From positions 186,001 to 250,000 of the forward strand of contig NZ_JABMKZ010000008.1 in the NCBI RefSeq assembly GCF_013204855.1: a stretch of DNA of 64,000 bases, in the 5' to 3' direction. The translations under genes and the position numbers were made by a program. The notes beneath the pieces were generated by a model. That model made no database searches and was not told where the DNA came from. It saw only the letters and a program-made list of their open reading frames with translations. Positions 27,933 through 36,873 of the stretch are shown here, in pieces (the first letter of the stretch is position 1; every line of letters begins with the position of its first letter). The stretch is from Paenibacillus alba (GTDB lineage: Bacteria; Bacillota; Bacilli; Paenibacillales; NBRC-103111).

Positions 27933-29249
27933 ATGAAAAAAAGATTAGTAACATCTGTACTTTCAATTGCCTTGACGTTTGGATTAGCAGGGTGTGGTAC
28001 CAATACGGCACCTGTGGCATCTACGGACAACAACAGCTCTGCTGCTCCTACTGCAGCAAATACCACGAAAGAGAATGCGGTTACATTAAAACTGGCGATG
28101 TGGGATAGCGACAGCGAATTCCTCGATAGCTGGACTAAAAAAGTGAAAGAGTTTTCAACGGTTATGCCAAACGTGAAAATGGAAGTCGAAACGTTCAAAA
28201 GTGATGGCGATTACTTGCAAGCGATGAAAGTAAGATTAGCCGCTAACGAGCTTCCGGATATTATCGAATTGAAACCGAATTTCATCAATGATTTCAAAGC
28301 GGAACTTCTTCCGCTTAATGATTTGAGTGTTACAGCTAAAAATACGAAAGCTAAGCAATATGCTGTAGATGGTAAAATTCTAGCATTGCCAGTTATCTCT
28401 TTCCCTGAACTTGTTTACTATCATCCGAGTGTATTTAAAGAGTTGGGCTTAAGTGTTCCAACAACGTGGGAGCAGTTTGTAAGCGTATTAACCGAAATTA
28501 AAAAGAGCGGTAAATATCAGCCTTATGCCATGGGCGGCAAGGATTCCTGGCCGAACTATCCGTTTAACGAATTCATGCCGATATTGGCATCCGGTGACGC
28601 CAACTACTACGACAAAATTGCCGGAATGGACAAACCTTTTGATAAAGGTACGCCATTCTACAAAGCTTACACGGATATTCAAACCCTTTATGATGCCAAA
28701 GTAATGGGCGCGGATCCGCTTGGCTTAAGCAATGATCAAGCGACTGGATTGTTTGAAGCGAAAAAGGCAGCGGTGATTGCTGCTGGACTTTGGTACTTGC
28801 CGCAATACCAAACGAAAGTTGGCAACATTGATGACTTAGCCGCATTCGCACTGCCAACTCGTCATTCGGAGACGGAGCCGCTGAAAGTGATGACGTTCAC
28901 GGATAATTTCTTCGGTATTAATAACAAATCCAAAAACGCAGAGGCTGCTAAGAAATTCCAAGAGTGGATGTTCAGTTCGGATGCTTACACCTTCTATGTG
29001 AACAAGAAGCAAGCAAACTCTGTCATGGAAGGCGTTACAGCCGATGTTCCTTTCTTGAATAATTTCTACAAAACAAACAAAGTTGAAGAGTTCAGCTTTC
29101 TTCCAGGCGGAGACAACTTCAACAAATATGTAAACTCGATCCAATTGGATTGGAAAAAGCTTGGTCAAGAGATGATGGGCGGAACGCCACTTGATAAGAT
29201 TGCTAACGATCTGAATGATAAATGGACAAAAGCAAGAGCAAGCAAGTAA
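27933..29249 (+). CDS. Sugar ABC transporter substrate-binding lipoprotein (family 1), second system
   Basis: 438 residues with a lipobox ending at C21 (FGLAGCGTN) and a Ser/Ala/Thr-rich tether. Family features include LKLAMWDSDSEFLDSWTKKV, VRLAANELPDIIELKPN and YYHPSVFKELGLSVPTTWEQ. The ribosome binding site is GAGGGGG. It is the likely partner of the permeases at 19875 and 20756, which lack a binding protein of their own. The last codons (WTKARASK then stop) have a recognisable copy in the relic at 36738-36761. Confidence 0.92.
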   Translation: MKKRLVTSVLSIALTFGLAGCGTNTAPVASTDNNSSAAPTAANTTKENAVTLKLAMWDSDSEFLDSWTKKVKEFSTVMPNVKMEVETFKSDGDYLQAMKVRLAANELPDIIELKPNFINDFKAELLPLNDLSVTAKNTKAKQYAVDGKILALPVISFPELVYYHPSVFKELGLSVPTTWEQFVSVLTEIKKSGKYQPYAMGGKDSWPNYPFNEFMPILASGDANYYDKIAGMDKPFDKGTPFYKAYTDIQTLYDAKVMGADPLGLSNDQATGLFEAKKAAVIAAGLWYLPQYQTKVGNIDDLAAFALPTRHSETEPLKVMTFTDNFFGINNKSKNAEAAKKFQEWMFSSDAYTFYVNKKQANSVMEGVTADVPFLNNFYKTNKVEEFSFLPGGDNFNKYVNSIQLDWKKLGQEMMGGTPLDKIANDLNDKWTKARASK

Positions 29250-29304
29250 GGTTTGCGCATGAAAATGGGAGAGTGATGCCTAGTCATCGCCTCCCGTCTT
29301 ATTG

Positions 29305-29336
29305 GGAAATCGATTGCAATCGGTTTCCGTTTTTTT
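29305..29336 (+). terminator. Terminator between lipoprotein and first giant enzyme
   Basis: GGAAATCGATT and AATCGGTTTCC form an 11-bp stem with one mismatch and a GC loop, directly followed by GTTTTTTT (to 29336). It separates the lipoprotein transcript from the enzyme gene, which therefore probably has its own promoter. Confidence 0.8.
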
Positions 29337-29346
29337 GAGAGAATCC

Positions 29347-29360
29347 AGTAAGCGGTTCCA
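29347..29360. promoter_or_regulatory. cre-like box upstream of the first GH30-GH43 gene
   Basis: AGTAAGCGGTTCCA matches the CcpA consensus at 12 of 14 positions. It begins 61 bases before the start codon. The paralogous gene has a cre-like palindrome at exactly the same distance (36813), which supports function. Confidence 0.45.
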
Positions 29361-29407
29361 AATTATGGTTTTTGGTGGTTACGCCATCTTAGAAGGAGGT
29401 TGTTTAG

Positions 29408-32400
29408 ATGACTACAAAGGTTGGACGAAAATTATTTACTTCTTGTCTTGCTTTATCTTTAATTACACCTACGTTTTTCGGAATAGCTGCTCAGCAGGCT
29501 AGCGCCGCTACGACAATCAATTTAGACCCGAGCAACATGCAGCAATCATGGGACGGCTGGGGAACATCACTCGCCTGGTTCGGCAATATAACAGGCGGCT
29601 GGAACGATGCAACCAGAAATGCGCTGGCTGATGCGCTCTATTCGCCTCAAGGATTAAATTTCAATATTGCCAGATACAATATTGGCGGCGGTGAAAATCC
29701 TGCCTACGAGACTATGCGCCAAGGCGGCGAAGTTCCTGGATACTCGCCATCCCCTGGGGTATGGGATTGGTCGCAAGATGCCAATCAGCGTTGGTGGCTG
29801 CAAGCGGCGAAGGCAAGAGGCGCTAATCAATTGGAAGCGTTCTCCAATTCCGCTCCCTACTATATGACGGTCAGCGGAAGCACAACGGGAAATAGGGATT
29901 CTGGGAAAGACAACTTGAAACCAGATGAATATGATAATTTTGCTGCCTATATGGCGGGCGTTGTAAAGCATTTTAAAGAAAATTGGAATATTGATTTCAA
30001 TTATCTTTCCCCGATTAACGAACCTAGTACGAATTACTGGGGATTCGGCGGGGGGCAAGAAGGTTCTCACTATGACGTTGCATCGCAAATGAAGATCATT
30101 AATGCCACCCGTGCGAAACTGGATGCAGCCGGCCTTGGATCCGTTCAAGTTGCAGCAATGGATGAATCCGTTCTGGACACCTTTGTAACCAATTGGAATT
30201 CGTATGATGAAACAACGAAAGCAAATATCGGGAAAATGAACACCCACTCCTACGGCGGGAATGATCGATACGGAGTCAGCAATCAAGCCAAAGCTGCCGG
30301 CAAGCCGTTATGGATGTCTGAAGTGGATCTTGGTCCTTCCGGAATTGCTCACAATCACGAAGACATTGAACCGGCATTGGCTCTAGCGGAAAGAATTATG
30401 ACGGACATTACATGGCTTGAACCGAAGGGCTGGGTACTCTGGCAGGCGATTGAGAGCGAGAAAAACATGCAGAAGGACAAGGAAAACATGAACTGGGGTC
30501 TCCTGCATGCAGATTTCGATACGCAGCAGTGGTGGTATACGAAGAAATATTATGCAATGCAGCAATTCAGCAAGTTTATCCCGCAAGGCTCCAGATTCAT
30601 AGCAGATAACAATGATAATACGTTAGCCGCTTATGATCCTTCTAAGAATAAAATCTATGTCGTATATAGAAATCCTGATACGACTAGTCAAGATATTTCC
30701 TTGGACCTGTCAAAGTTCGATGCTGTCACCGGGACTGCAACGCCATATGTATCTTCCGCTACGGAAAATGTAGCCCAGAAGGCGAATGTTCCCGTATTGG
30801 ATAAGACGATGCATGCCTCCGTTGGCGCGAAATCAATTACTACATTTGTTATTGACGGAGCATCCTATGCAAGCGGCACGGTTATTCCACAAAGTCAGAT
30901 GAGCGCAACGGCAACCAGCGCACAATCAGGAGAAGGACCTGAGAAAACACTGGATGGGAATAACTGGAGCAAATGGCATACTTCGTGGGATCCTTACGAT
31001 GGAGGTCCTCATGCTATTACTTATGATCTTGGAGAATCCTATAGCGATGTTTACAAGTTAAGTTACTTGCCTAGGCAAGATTCAGATTGGAATGGCGTTA
31101 TTACCAAGTACACCATCGAAGCGAGCACTGATGGTACCGTTTACAATCCGGTTGCGCAAGGCGTTTGGAATAAGGATAAGGCGGAAAAAACTGCGACCTT
31201 CTCGTCAACATCTGCAAGATATATCAGGTTAAAGGCGGATGAAACGAACGGATCGGGTGCAGAGTATGCATCGGCTGCTGAGATTAACATCATGAGAAAG
31301 TCCAATTTCAGAGTAGATGCGCCAGCGCTCGCCAATGCTGTTACGAGAGCAGAAGACTTTATTGCAGCAAATGCAGCAAGCGTTGACACAACGAAATTGC
31401 AGTCGTTAGTTGTCGAAGCCAATGCGGTTAAATCCAACACGTTGGCCAGCCAGGAAGACATAGCTCAGATATTAAATAAACTAAATGCTGAGTATAGCTT
31501 CGTGCTCAAGTCCGCTGAGACGGGGATCATTCCGCAAAGCCAAATGACGGCAACGTCTGACAGTTCCGCATCAGGTGAAGGACCGGGGCGGACGCTGGAT
31601 GGGGATTCCGGAACGAACTGGCATACGGCATGGGACGGCTCTTATTCCGCACTTCCGCACTCCATCACTTACAATCTTGGCAGGGCGTATGACGGTGTGA
31701 ATAGGCTGAAATATTTGCCAAGGCAAGATGTCGATTGGAATGGAGTAGTCACCAAGTTTGAAATTTCCGTCAGCACCGACGGTACCGCTTTCACCAAAGT
31801 GGCTGAAGGAACATGGGACGCGGACAAAACCGAGAAAACAGCAACCTTTAACGCAGCGGGCGCTTCCTATGTGAAATTTACCGCGCTTGAATCAAGAAGC
31901 GATGCAGGCAAGCAGTATGCATCGGCTGCTGAGTTCAACATCTTTAACAAGACTGGATTTAGAATTGACAAGACCAGCCTTACAGGAGCGATTAGCGATG
32001 CTGATGCGTTCATTCGCGACTTCCATGAAGATCAATCTTACTTAATTGATGTGCAAAAGCTGCTTGATCAAGCTCCAGTGCTGCTGAGCAGTCCAACAGC
32101 GACGCAGGAAGAACTTGAGAAACTAGCAGGTCAAATTAGAGCCGAAATCGCAAAAATTGATGTCGGTGAAAAGCAAATTAACGGAATTCGTCTCTTCTAT
32201 GCACCAGAAGCTTATCAATCGAATCCTTCCAATCTTATGTTAGATAACAACAGTTCATCTTTCTATGAATCAAACTGGGATGGAAACGGAAGAAAATACA
32301 AATCAGGCGATTATATCGTGATAGATTTGGGTCAGAGTTTTGCCGATGTTGGCAAGATTTTGGTTACACCAAGGCAAGATAAAGCGAACGGTAGAATTAA

Positions 32401-35400
32401 ACAGTTTAAAATTTATTTGAGCGATAGCGATTTATCTGGAAAAACGTCAGATGGCACGCAAAAGTATCTGGATGACAATTTCCAATTTACAGCAAACGGC
32501 ACTTTTGACGCAACCAGTCCAAGTGCTCAATCGGCTAGTTTCAAATCCGGCAAAGCCAGATATGTTGCCATTCAGGCCATAACCACAGGCGGTGACGGCA
32601 ATACGCTAAGTACCGCAGAAATCGCTGTCAGTCAGAAAAAAGGAGATGCTTTCAACACAAGCGGTTTGCAGACGGCCATTAATCGCTTGCGGACGGTTGC
32701 GGGAATAAGTCCTAAAGTGGAAGCTGCGATTGAAAATCAAGTAGCAACGATTGGTGTTCTTAGCGACTTAACCGAAGAAAGTATTGCCTACTACACGAAA
32801 GTTCTGCAGGATTTATACAATTTATATCTGAGCTTGGGCAAAGTCGATTCCATTAAAAGCGGTGAAGTGTGGCTGGATACGGAAGGCGTGCCGATTCAGG
32901 CTCATGGCGGAGGAATTCTGTACAACGAGAAGAACAAAATGTACTACTGGTATGGCGAAGACAAATCGGAAGATAATGTTGGCTCGGGTTATGTACCCGT
33001 AACAGGCGTTCACGCGTACTCTTCTGAAGATTTGCTCAACTGGAAAAATGAAGGGATTGTATTGCCGGTATTCAACAACCCGCAGCTTGGCGAAGATGTA
33101 TTGCCTGCCGGAGACCTGCCATTGTACTTGGACGAAAATTCGGAGACGTACAAGACTAGCGGGAAACCATTCGACCCTAATCGTGTTGTTACGATTACAA
33201 AGAGAGATGACGACTATACAGGATCAATGAAATCGCCGGTCAAATCGTTGAGCAAATATAATTCGCCTGAACGCATAGCTGAGCTAAATGCCTTGTATGC
33301 GGACAAAACGAATGCAGAGAAGCAAGCGATGTATAAAGATTTCAACTGGGATAAAGTTGTCGAACGCCCGAAGGTCATCTACAACAAAAAAACGGACAAA
33401 TATGTGATGTGGTGGCATCAAGACGGACCGATCGCTGGTGAATACTGGGCGGCGGAAGGCGGCGTTGCGATCAGCGATTCACCAACAGGTCCATTCAAAT
33501 TTCTAGGTACATCCAGATTGCCGAATAATGGATGGGGAGGCAAAGAAGGCGAAGGTATGCTGCGCGATATGACGTTGTTCGTCGACGATGACGACAAAGG
33601 ATACCTCATCTACGCATCCGAAGGTAACCAAACAGAGATTGTTATGCAGTTGAATGATGACTATACAGCTCCTGCGAAGAACGAGAGAAACCAGTCGCTA
33701 GAGGGCGTTCATTGGGCTAAAGCTATCTGGCATAGTCGAGAGGCTCCGGCGATCTTCAAGCAAGACGGCGTGTATTATATGATTACGTCAGGTACTGACG
33801 GCTGGAAACCAGTCGCAGCCCAATATCATACAGCGACCAATATTCTAGGTCCATGGGAAGATAAAGACAATCCGGCCAGGGGCACGAATAACAACAAGAC
33901 ATTCTTCAGTCAAAGTACTTTTGTGCTTCCGTATAGGGATGCAAATGGAAATGTCCTTCCGAATAAGTTCATTTTTATGGGGGATCGTTGGGATGCCTCG
34001 AATCTGAAAGATTCCAGGTATGTATGGCTGCCGATTGATATGAATACGCAAGACAGAACAATCGGATTTTATTGGCATGAGGAGTGGGATTTCTCTTACT
34101 TCCAGTCAGGCACGAAAGTTACTTTCGACAGTAATGGCGGTAACACGGTTCGACCTGTTTTCGGATTGACGGAAGGGTCCAAAATAACGAAGCCAGCGGA
34201 TCCGACAAGAAAGGGATATATGTTTGGCGGCTGGTATCAAGATGCCGCATTGCAAAATCCTTGGGATTTCGCAGTGAATGCGGTTCAGGCGACGGATATT
34301 ACGCTATATGCGAAGTGGGAGCAAGTGGCCGTAACGGAAGTCGTTCCGGTAAGTGTGCTTACAGTTGTTTATACGAAACCTGAACTGCCTCAGACAGTAA
34401 CGGTTCGTTATAACGATGCCACAACCCAAAACAAAGCGGTGCAATGGGATGCGATCGATCCTTCCCTGTATGCGGTGGAAAACAGCTTTAGCGTGAATGG
34501 AGCGGTAGATGGAACTACGCTTCCTGCTGTTGCTAATGTAACCGTAACGGAAGGCGTCTACCACGATAGAAAAGCGCTTGAGACGGTTATCATCAATGCT
34601 CGATCGGAGCTTAATGCAGCCACAGAAGGTACGGCAGTCGACATGTATCCTGCAGGCTCGAAACAAACTTTGCAAATTGCAATCAATGCCGCTCAGGATG
34701 TTCTAAACAACCAGTCTGCCACCAATGCGCAGCTTCAACAAGCAAAGGCTGCTTTGGACACAGCACTGCAAGTATTTAAAAATAGTGTGATCAAAGAAGT
34801 ACTGGTTCAAAGCATAACAGTTACCAGCCCACGCGATCTTATTAACTTACTAGGCGGAAGCCTTCAAATGAGTGCTGTGGTGTCACCAGTTAACGCAACG
34901 AATGCGTCTGTAACATGGAATGTATACGAAACAGATGGATCGCCAACCAATAAAGCGGCGATTGATAAAGACTCCGGTCTCTTGACCGTTTCGAAGGTCG
35001 GCGTAGTGAAAGTGGTGGCAACAGCGGCTGACGGTTCGGGAGTCAAGGGTGAAAAATTGATTTCGATCACAAGCCAAAGTTCTGATAGCGACAATGGCAA
35101 CAGTGGAAGCACTTCTGTTGTTCCTACTTCGCCGCCAACAGCACAGGAAGATCCAACCCAATACGTGCCGAAAGATTCGGAGCTTCGGATCGACCCTGTA
35201 CAAGACGAACAAACAGCTGTAACGGCAATTATCGATCGTGAACGACTGGCTAAGAAATTGGCAGATCTCCCCAAAACAGCGGGTCGCTCTGTTCTCAATT
35301 TTGAAATACCAGGAGATTATGCATTAAATGCCGTAGAACTTCCGCTTCAGATCTTGTCCAATGGTTACAAAGAAAATCCGGACATCATTCTGACTGTACA

Positions 35401-36391
35401 CAGTCATTTAGGAACGTATGATTTGCCGCTTTCCATCCTGAGACGTGAGGATGTCGCGAGTTTCGTGAGTGTCGAAGACGCAACCCTGATCGTTCGCATG
35501 GATAAAGTGAAGGCGCAGCATAAAGTGCAATTCGAACAATCTCTGACGAATAAAGGTCTGGAACGCGTAAGTGATATTATCGATTACAAAGTGATTCTGA
35601 AATCTAAGGATAAAGAAGTAGAGATTACGAACTTCGGCAATCACTTTATCACCCGCGTAATGAATGTAGACGGAATCATACAAGATTCTTCGGCTGCTAC
35701 AGCGGTTGCTTTTGATCCGCTTACCGGAAAACTTCGGTTTGTACCGTCTGTGTTCGCCGTGAAGGACGGCAAGACAGAAGTAACTGTGATCCGTAATACG
35801 AACAGTATGTACACGATCGTTGAAAACAAGAAAACGTTTGACGATATGAACGGGCACTGGGCACAGAAAGATGTTGAGAATCTAGCTTCCAAAATGGTTA
35901 TCGACGGGACAACGGATCGCACGTATACGCCGGAAATGAAAGTCACTCGCGCTCAATTTGCCGCTTTGCTCGTAAGAGCACTGGGATTGCCGACGGAGAC
36001 GACGCCTGATGTATTTACGGATGTTGCTGCCACCCAGTGGTATGCATCGGAAGTAGGTACAGCCGCGAAGTACGGCTTGGTTCAAGGTGTTGGCGAGGGC
36101 AGATTCAACCCGGATCAACTGATTACGAGAGAGCAAATGGTCGTCATGATGATGAAAGCTGCCCATCTCGTTCAGGGAGAATCGCAACCGGAAGCTGCGA
36201 CGAATACCCAATTTGCCGATCAAGACAAATTGTCGGATTATGCACGCAGCGCGGTAGCGGAAGCCGCTGACCAAGGATTGGTACATGGGAAAACAGCAAC
36301 AAACTTTGCTCCACAAGATGCAGCTACTCGCGCAGAGGCTGCGGTGCTTATCAAACAAGCGATGCAATATTTGAAATTGATCAATCCTTAA
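29408..36391 (+). CDS. Cell-wall-anchored GH30-GH43_24 arabinogalactan-degrading enzyme with three SLH domains
   Basis: 2327 residues; AGAAGGAGG precedes the ATG. Signal peptide 1-33. GH30 at about 35-480: the SWDGWGTSLAWFGN start is typical of endo-beta-1,6-galactanases, with E205 (SPINEPS) and E305 (MSEVDLG). Three F5/8C-like domains (about 492-633, 708-850, 925-1078) are joined by helical linkers. GH43 at about 1150-1565 (QAHGGGILYNEKN, YYWYGED, E1445 in REAPAIFK) fits subfamily 24, exo-beta-1,3-galactanase. Then an InlB-type repeat (about 1571-1639, ending LYAKWEQ), a Big-like domain, a FIVAR domain (about 1719-1794), Big_2, a Ser-rich linker, an unknown domain (about 1915-2138) and three SLH domains (2141-2327). 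One chain could thus attack both the beta-1,3 backbone and the beta-1,6 branches of type II arabinogalactan at the cell wall. Activities are family inference. Confidence 0.9.
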   Translation: MTTKVGRKLFTSCLALSLITPTFFGIAAQQASAATTINLDPSNMQQSWDGWGTSLAWFGNITGGWNDATRNALADALYSPQGLNFNIARYNIGGGENPAYETMRQGGEVPGYSPSPGVWDWSQDANQRWWLQAAKARGANQLEAFSNSAPYYMTVSGSTTGNRDSGKDNLKPDEYDNFAAYMAGVVKHFKENWNIDFNYLSPINEPSTNYWGFGGGQEGSHYDVASQMKIINATRAKLDAAGLGSVQVAAMDESVLDTFVTNWNSYDETTKANIGKMNTHSYGGNDRYGVSNQAKAAGKPLWMSEVDLGPSGIAHNHEDIEPALALAERIMTDITWLEPKGWVLWQAIESEKNMQKDKENMNWGLLHADFDTQQWWYTKKYYAMQQFSKFIPQGSRFIADNNDNTLAAYDPSKNKIYVVYRNPDTTSQDISLDLSKFDAVTGTATPYVSSATENVAQKANVPVLDKTMHASVGAKSITTFVIDGASYASGTVIPQSQMSATATSAQSGEGPEKTLDGNNWSKWHTSWDPYDGGPHAITYDLGESYSDVYKLSYLPRQDSDWNGVITKYTIEASTDGTVYNPVAQGVWNKDKAEKTATFSSTSARYIRLKADETNGSGAEYASAAEINIMRKSNFRVDAPALANAVTRAEDFIAANAASVDTTKLQSLVVEANAVKSNTLASQEDIAQILNKLNAEYSFVLKSAETGIIPQSQMTATSDSSASGEGPGRTLDGDSGTNWHTAWDGSYSALPHSITYNLGRAYDGVNRLKYLPRQDVDWNGVVTKFEISVSTDGTAFTKVAEGTWDADKTEKTATFNAAGASYVKFTALESRSDAGKQYASAAEFNIFNKTGFRIDKTSLTGAISDADAFIRDFHEDQSYLIDVQKLLDQAPVLLSSPTATQEELEKLAGQIRAEIAKIDVGEKQINGIRLFYAPEAYQSNPSNLMLDNNSSSFYESNWDGNGRKYKSGDYIVIDLGQSFADVGKILVTPRQDKANGRIKQFKIYLSDSDLSGKTSDGTQKYLDDNFQFTANGTFDATSPSAQSASFKSGKARYVAIQAITTGGDGNTLSTAEIAVSQKKGDAFNTSGLQTAINRLRTVAGISPKVEAAIENQVATIGVLSDLTEESIAYYTKVLQDLYNLYLSLGKVDSIKSGEVWLDTEGVPIQAHGGGILYNEKNKMYYWYGEDKSEDNVGSGYVPVTGVHAYSSEDLLNWKNEGIVLPVFNNPQLGEDVLPAGDLPLYLDENSETYKTSGKPFDPNRVVTITKRDDDYTGSMKSPVKSLSKYNSPERIAELNALYADKTNAEKQAMYKDFNWDKVVERPKVIYNKKTDKYVMWWHQDGPIAGEYWAAEGGVAISDSPTGPFKFLGTSRLPNNGWGGKEGEGMLRDMTLFVDDDDKGYLIYASEGNQTEIVMQLNDDYTAPAKNERNQSLEGVHWAKAIWHSREAPAIFKQDGVYYMITSGTDGWKPVAAQYHTATNILGPWEDKDNPARGTNNNKTFFSQSTFVLPYRDANGNVLPNKFIFMGDRWDASNLKDSRYVWLPIDMNTQDRTIGFYWHEEWDFSYFQSGTKVTFDSNGGNTVRPVFGLTEGSKITKPADPTRKGYMFGGWYQDAALQNPWDFAVNAVQATDITLYAKWEQVAVTEVVPVSVLTVVYTKPELPQTVTVRYNDATTQNKAVQWDAIDPSLYAVENSFSVNGAVDGTTLPAVANVTVTEGVYHDRKALETVIINARSELNAATEGTAVDMYPAGSKQTLQIAINAAQDVLNNQSATNAQLQQAKAALDTALQVFKNSVIKEVLVQSITVTSPRDLINLLGGSLQMSAVVSPVNATNASVTWNVYETDGSPTNKAAIDKDSGLLTVSKVGVVKVVATAADGSGVKGEKLISITSQSSDSDNGNSGSTSVVPTSPPTAQEDPTQYVPKDSELRIDPVQDEQTAVTAIIDRERLAKKLADLPKTAGRSVLNFEIPGDYALNAVELPLQILSNGYKENPDIILTVHSHLGTYDLPLSILRREDVASFVSVEDATLIVRMDKVKAQHKVQFEQSLTNKGLERVSDIIDYKVILKSKDKEVEITNFGNHFITRVMNVDGIIQDSSAATAVAFDPLTGKLRFVPSVFAVKDGKTEVTVIRNTNSMYTIVENKKTFDDMNGHWAQKDVENLASKMVIDGTTDRTYTPEMKVTRAQFAALLVRALGLPTETTPDVFTDVAATQWYASEVGTAAKYGLVQGVGEGRFNPDQLITREQMVVMMMKAAHLVQGESQPEAATNTQFADQDKLSDYARSAVAEAADQGLVHGKTATNFAPQDAATRAEAAVLIKQAMQYLKLINP

Positions 36392-36405
36392 ATGTTCTGC
36401 AAGCT

Positions 36406-36443
36406 GTGCTCGGCTCAACCAAACTGAGTCGAGCACGGTTTCT
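36406..36443 (+). terminator. Intrinsic terminator after the SLH-anchored enzyme
   Basis: GTGCTCGGCTCA (36406-36417) and TGAGTCGAGCAC (36425-36436) form a 12-bp stem with one G-T pair, followed by GGTTTCT. It lies 14 bases after the stop codon. Confidence 0.75.
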
Positions 36444-36477
36444 ATTATTGTTTGAGAATCATCAAGGGGTGAAGTAA

Positions 36478-36639
36478 ATGAACGTAATAAAAAATAAATC
36501 TTTGGCAAAGCACACAAATGTAAGCGATTTATCATCATTGTACTTGCTTCGGGTTATGAGAACCCTGAGCATTTCAGCCGAGTGTTCAAGAAGTACCGGG
36601 ATTCGCGGAAAAAATCAACCCCCCAAATATATCATCTAA
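36478..36639 (+). other. Small frame crossing the relic, probably not a gene
   Basis: A 53-codon frame begins at ATG 36478 (MNVIKNKSLAKHTNVSDLSS) behind AAGGGGTG (36463-36470), which looks like a true ribosome binding site. It then reads through the AraC relic in the wrong frame. The first 20 codons may be the 5' end of a lost gene fused by deletion to the relic. Confidence 0.3.
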
Positions 36640-36761
36640 ATCACAAAGTTTATCAATGAAAGCGCACTTTTCATTTTTGTAAGATAGAGTAGTTGCAACA
36701 TCAACTTGCGCAACCTTGAGGGGGTCAAGAGAGATTATCAAAAGCAAGAACAAGCAACTAA
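36552..36761 (+). pseudogene. Deleted copy of regulator 3' end, promoter and lipoprotein tail
   Basis: 36552-36659 reads GYENPEHFSRVFKKYRDSRK and stops, matching the C-terminus of the regulator at 26177 with an internal deletion. It runs directly into a copy of the lipoprotein promoter: TATCA at 36630 and 36651 (21 bases apart), TGAAAGCG, and TAAGAT at 36680-36685. After a GAGGGGGT ribosome binding site and GAGAGATTAT, the sequence jumps to SKARTSN then stop (36738-36761), matching the lipoprotein end TKARASK. Nearly the whole lipoprotein gene has been removed. The order is the same as at 27.7-29.25 kb, so a regulator-lipoprotein-enzyme block was duplicated and then trimmed. Confidence 0.85.
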
Positions 36762-36812
36762 TAAGCGCACCGGAAATGAATCACTTTCATGTATTGACGT
36801 TTTGAAGAATTT

Positions 36813-36826
36813 TGGAAGCGTTTTCC
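36813..36826. promoter_or_regulatory. cre-like palindrome upstream of the second GH30-GH43 gene
   Basis: TGGAAGCGTTTTCC lies within the larger palindrome TTTGGAA GCGTT TTCCAAA (36811-36829). It matches the CcpA consensus at 12 of 14 positions and starts 61 bases before the ATG, as in the first copy. Confidence 0.5.
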
Positions 36827-36873
36827 AAATGTTGGGACTGGATGGTTAGACATAATTGAAGGAGGTTATAACG

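Noticed and set aside
29654-30286. Antisense frame of 210 codons inside the GH30 module
   Set aside because: The overlapping + strand has clear catalytic motifs. The antisense translation is rich in Ile, Arg and His and has no domain pattern; similar shadows occur in the paralogue.
36478-36639. Small 53-residue gene
   Set aside because: It has a plausible ribosome binding site but most of it is the regulator relic read in the wrong frame.
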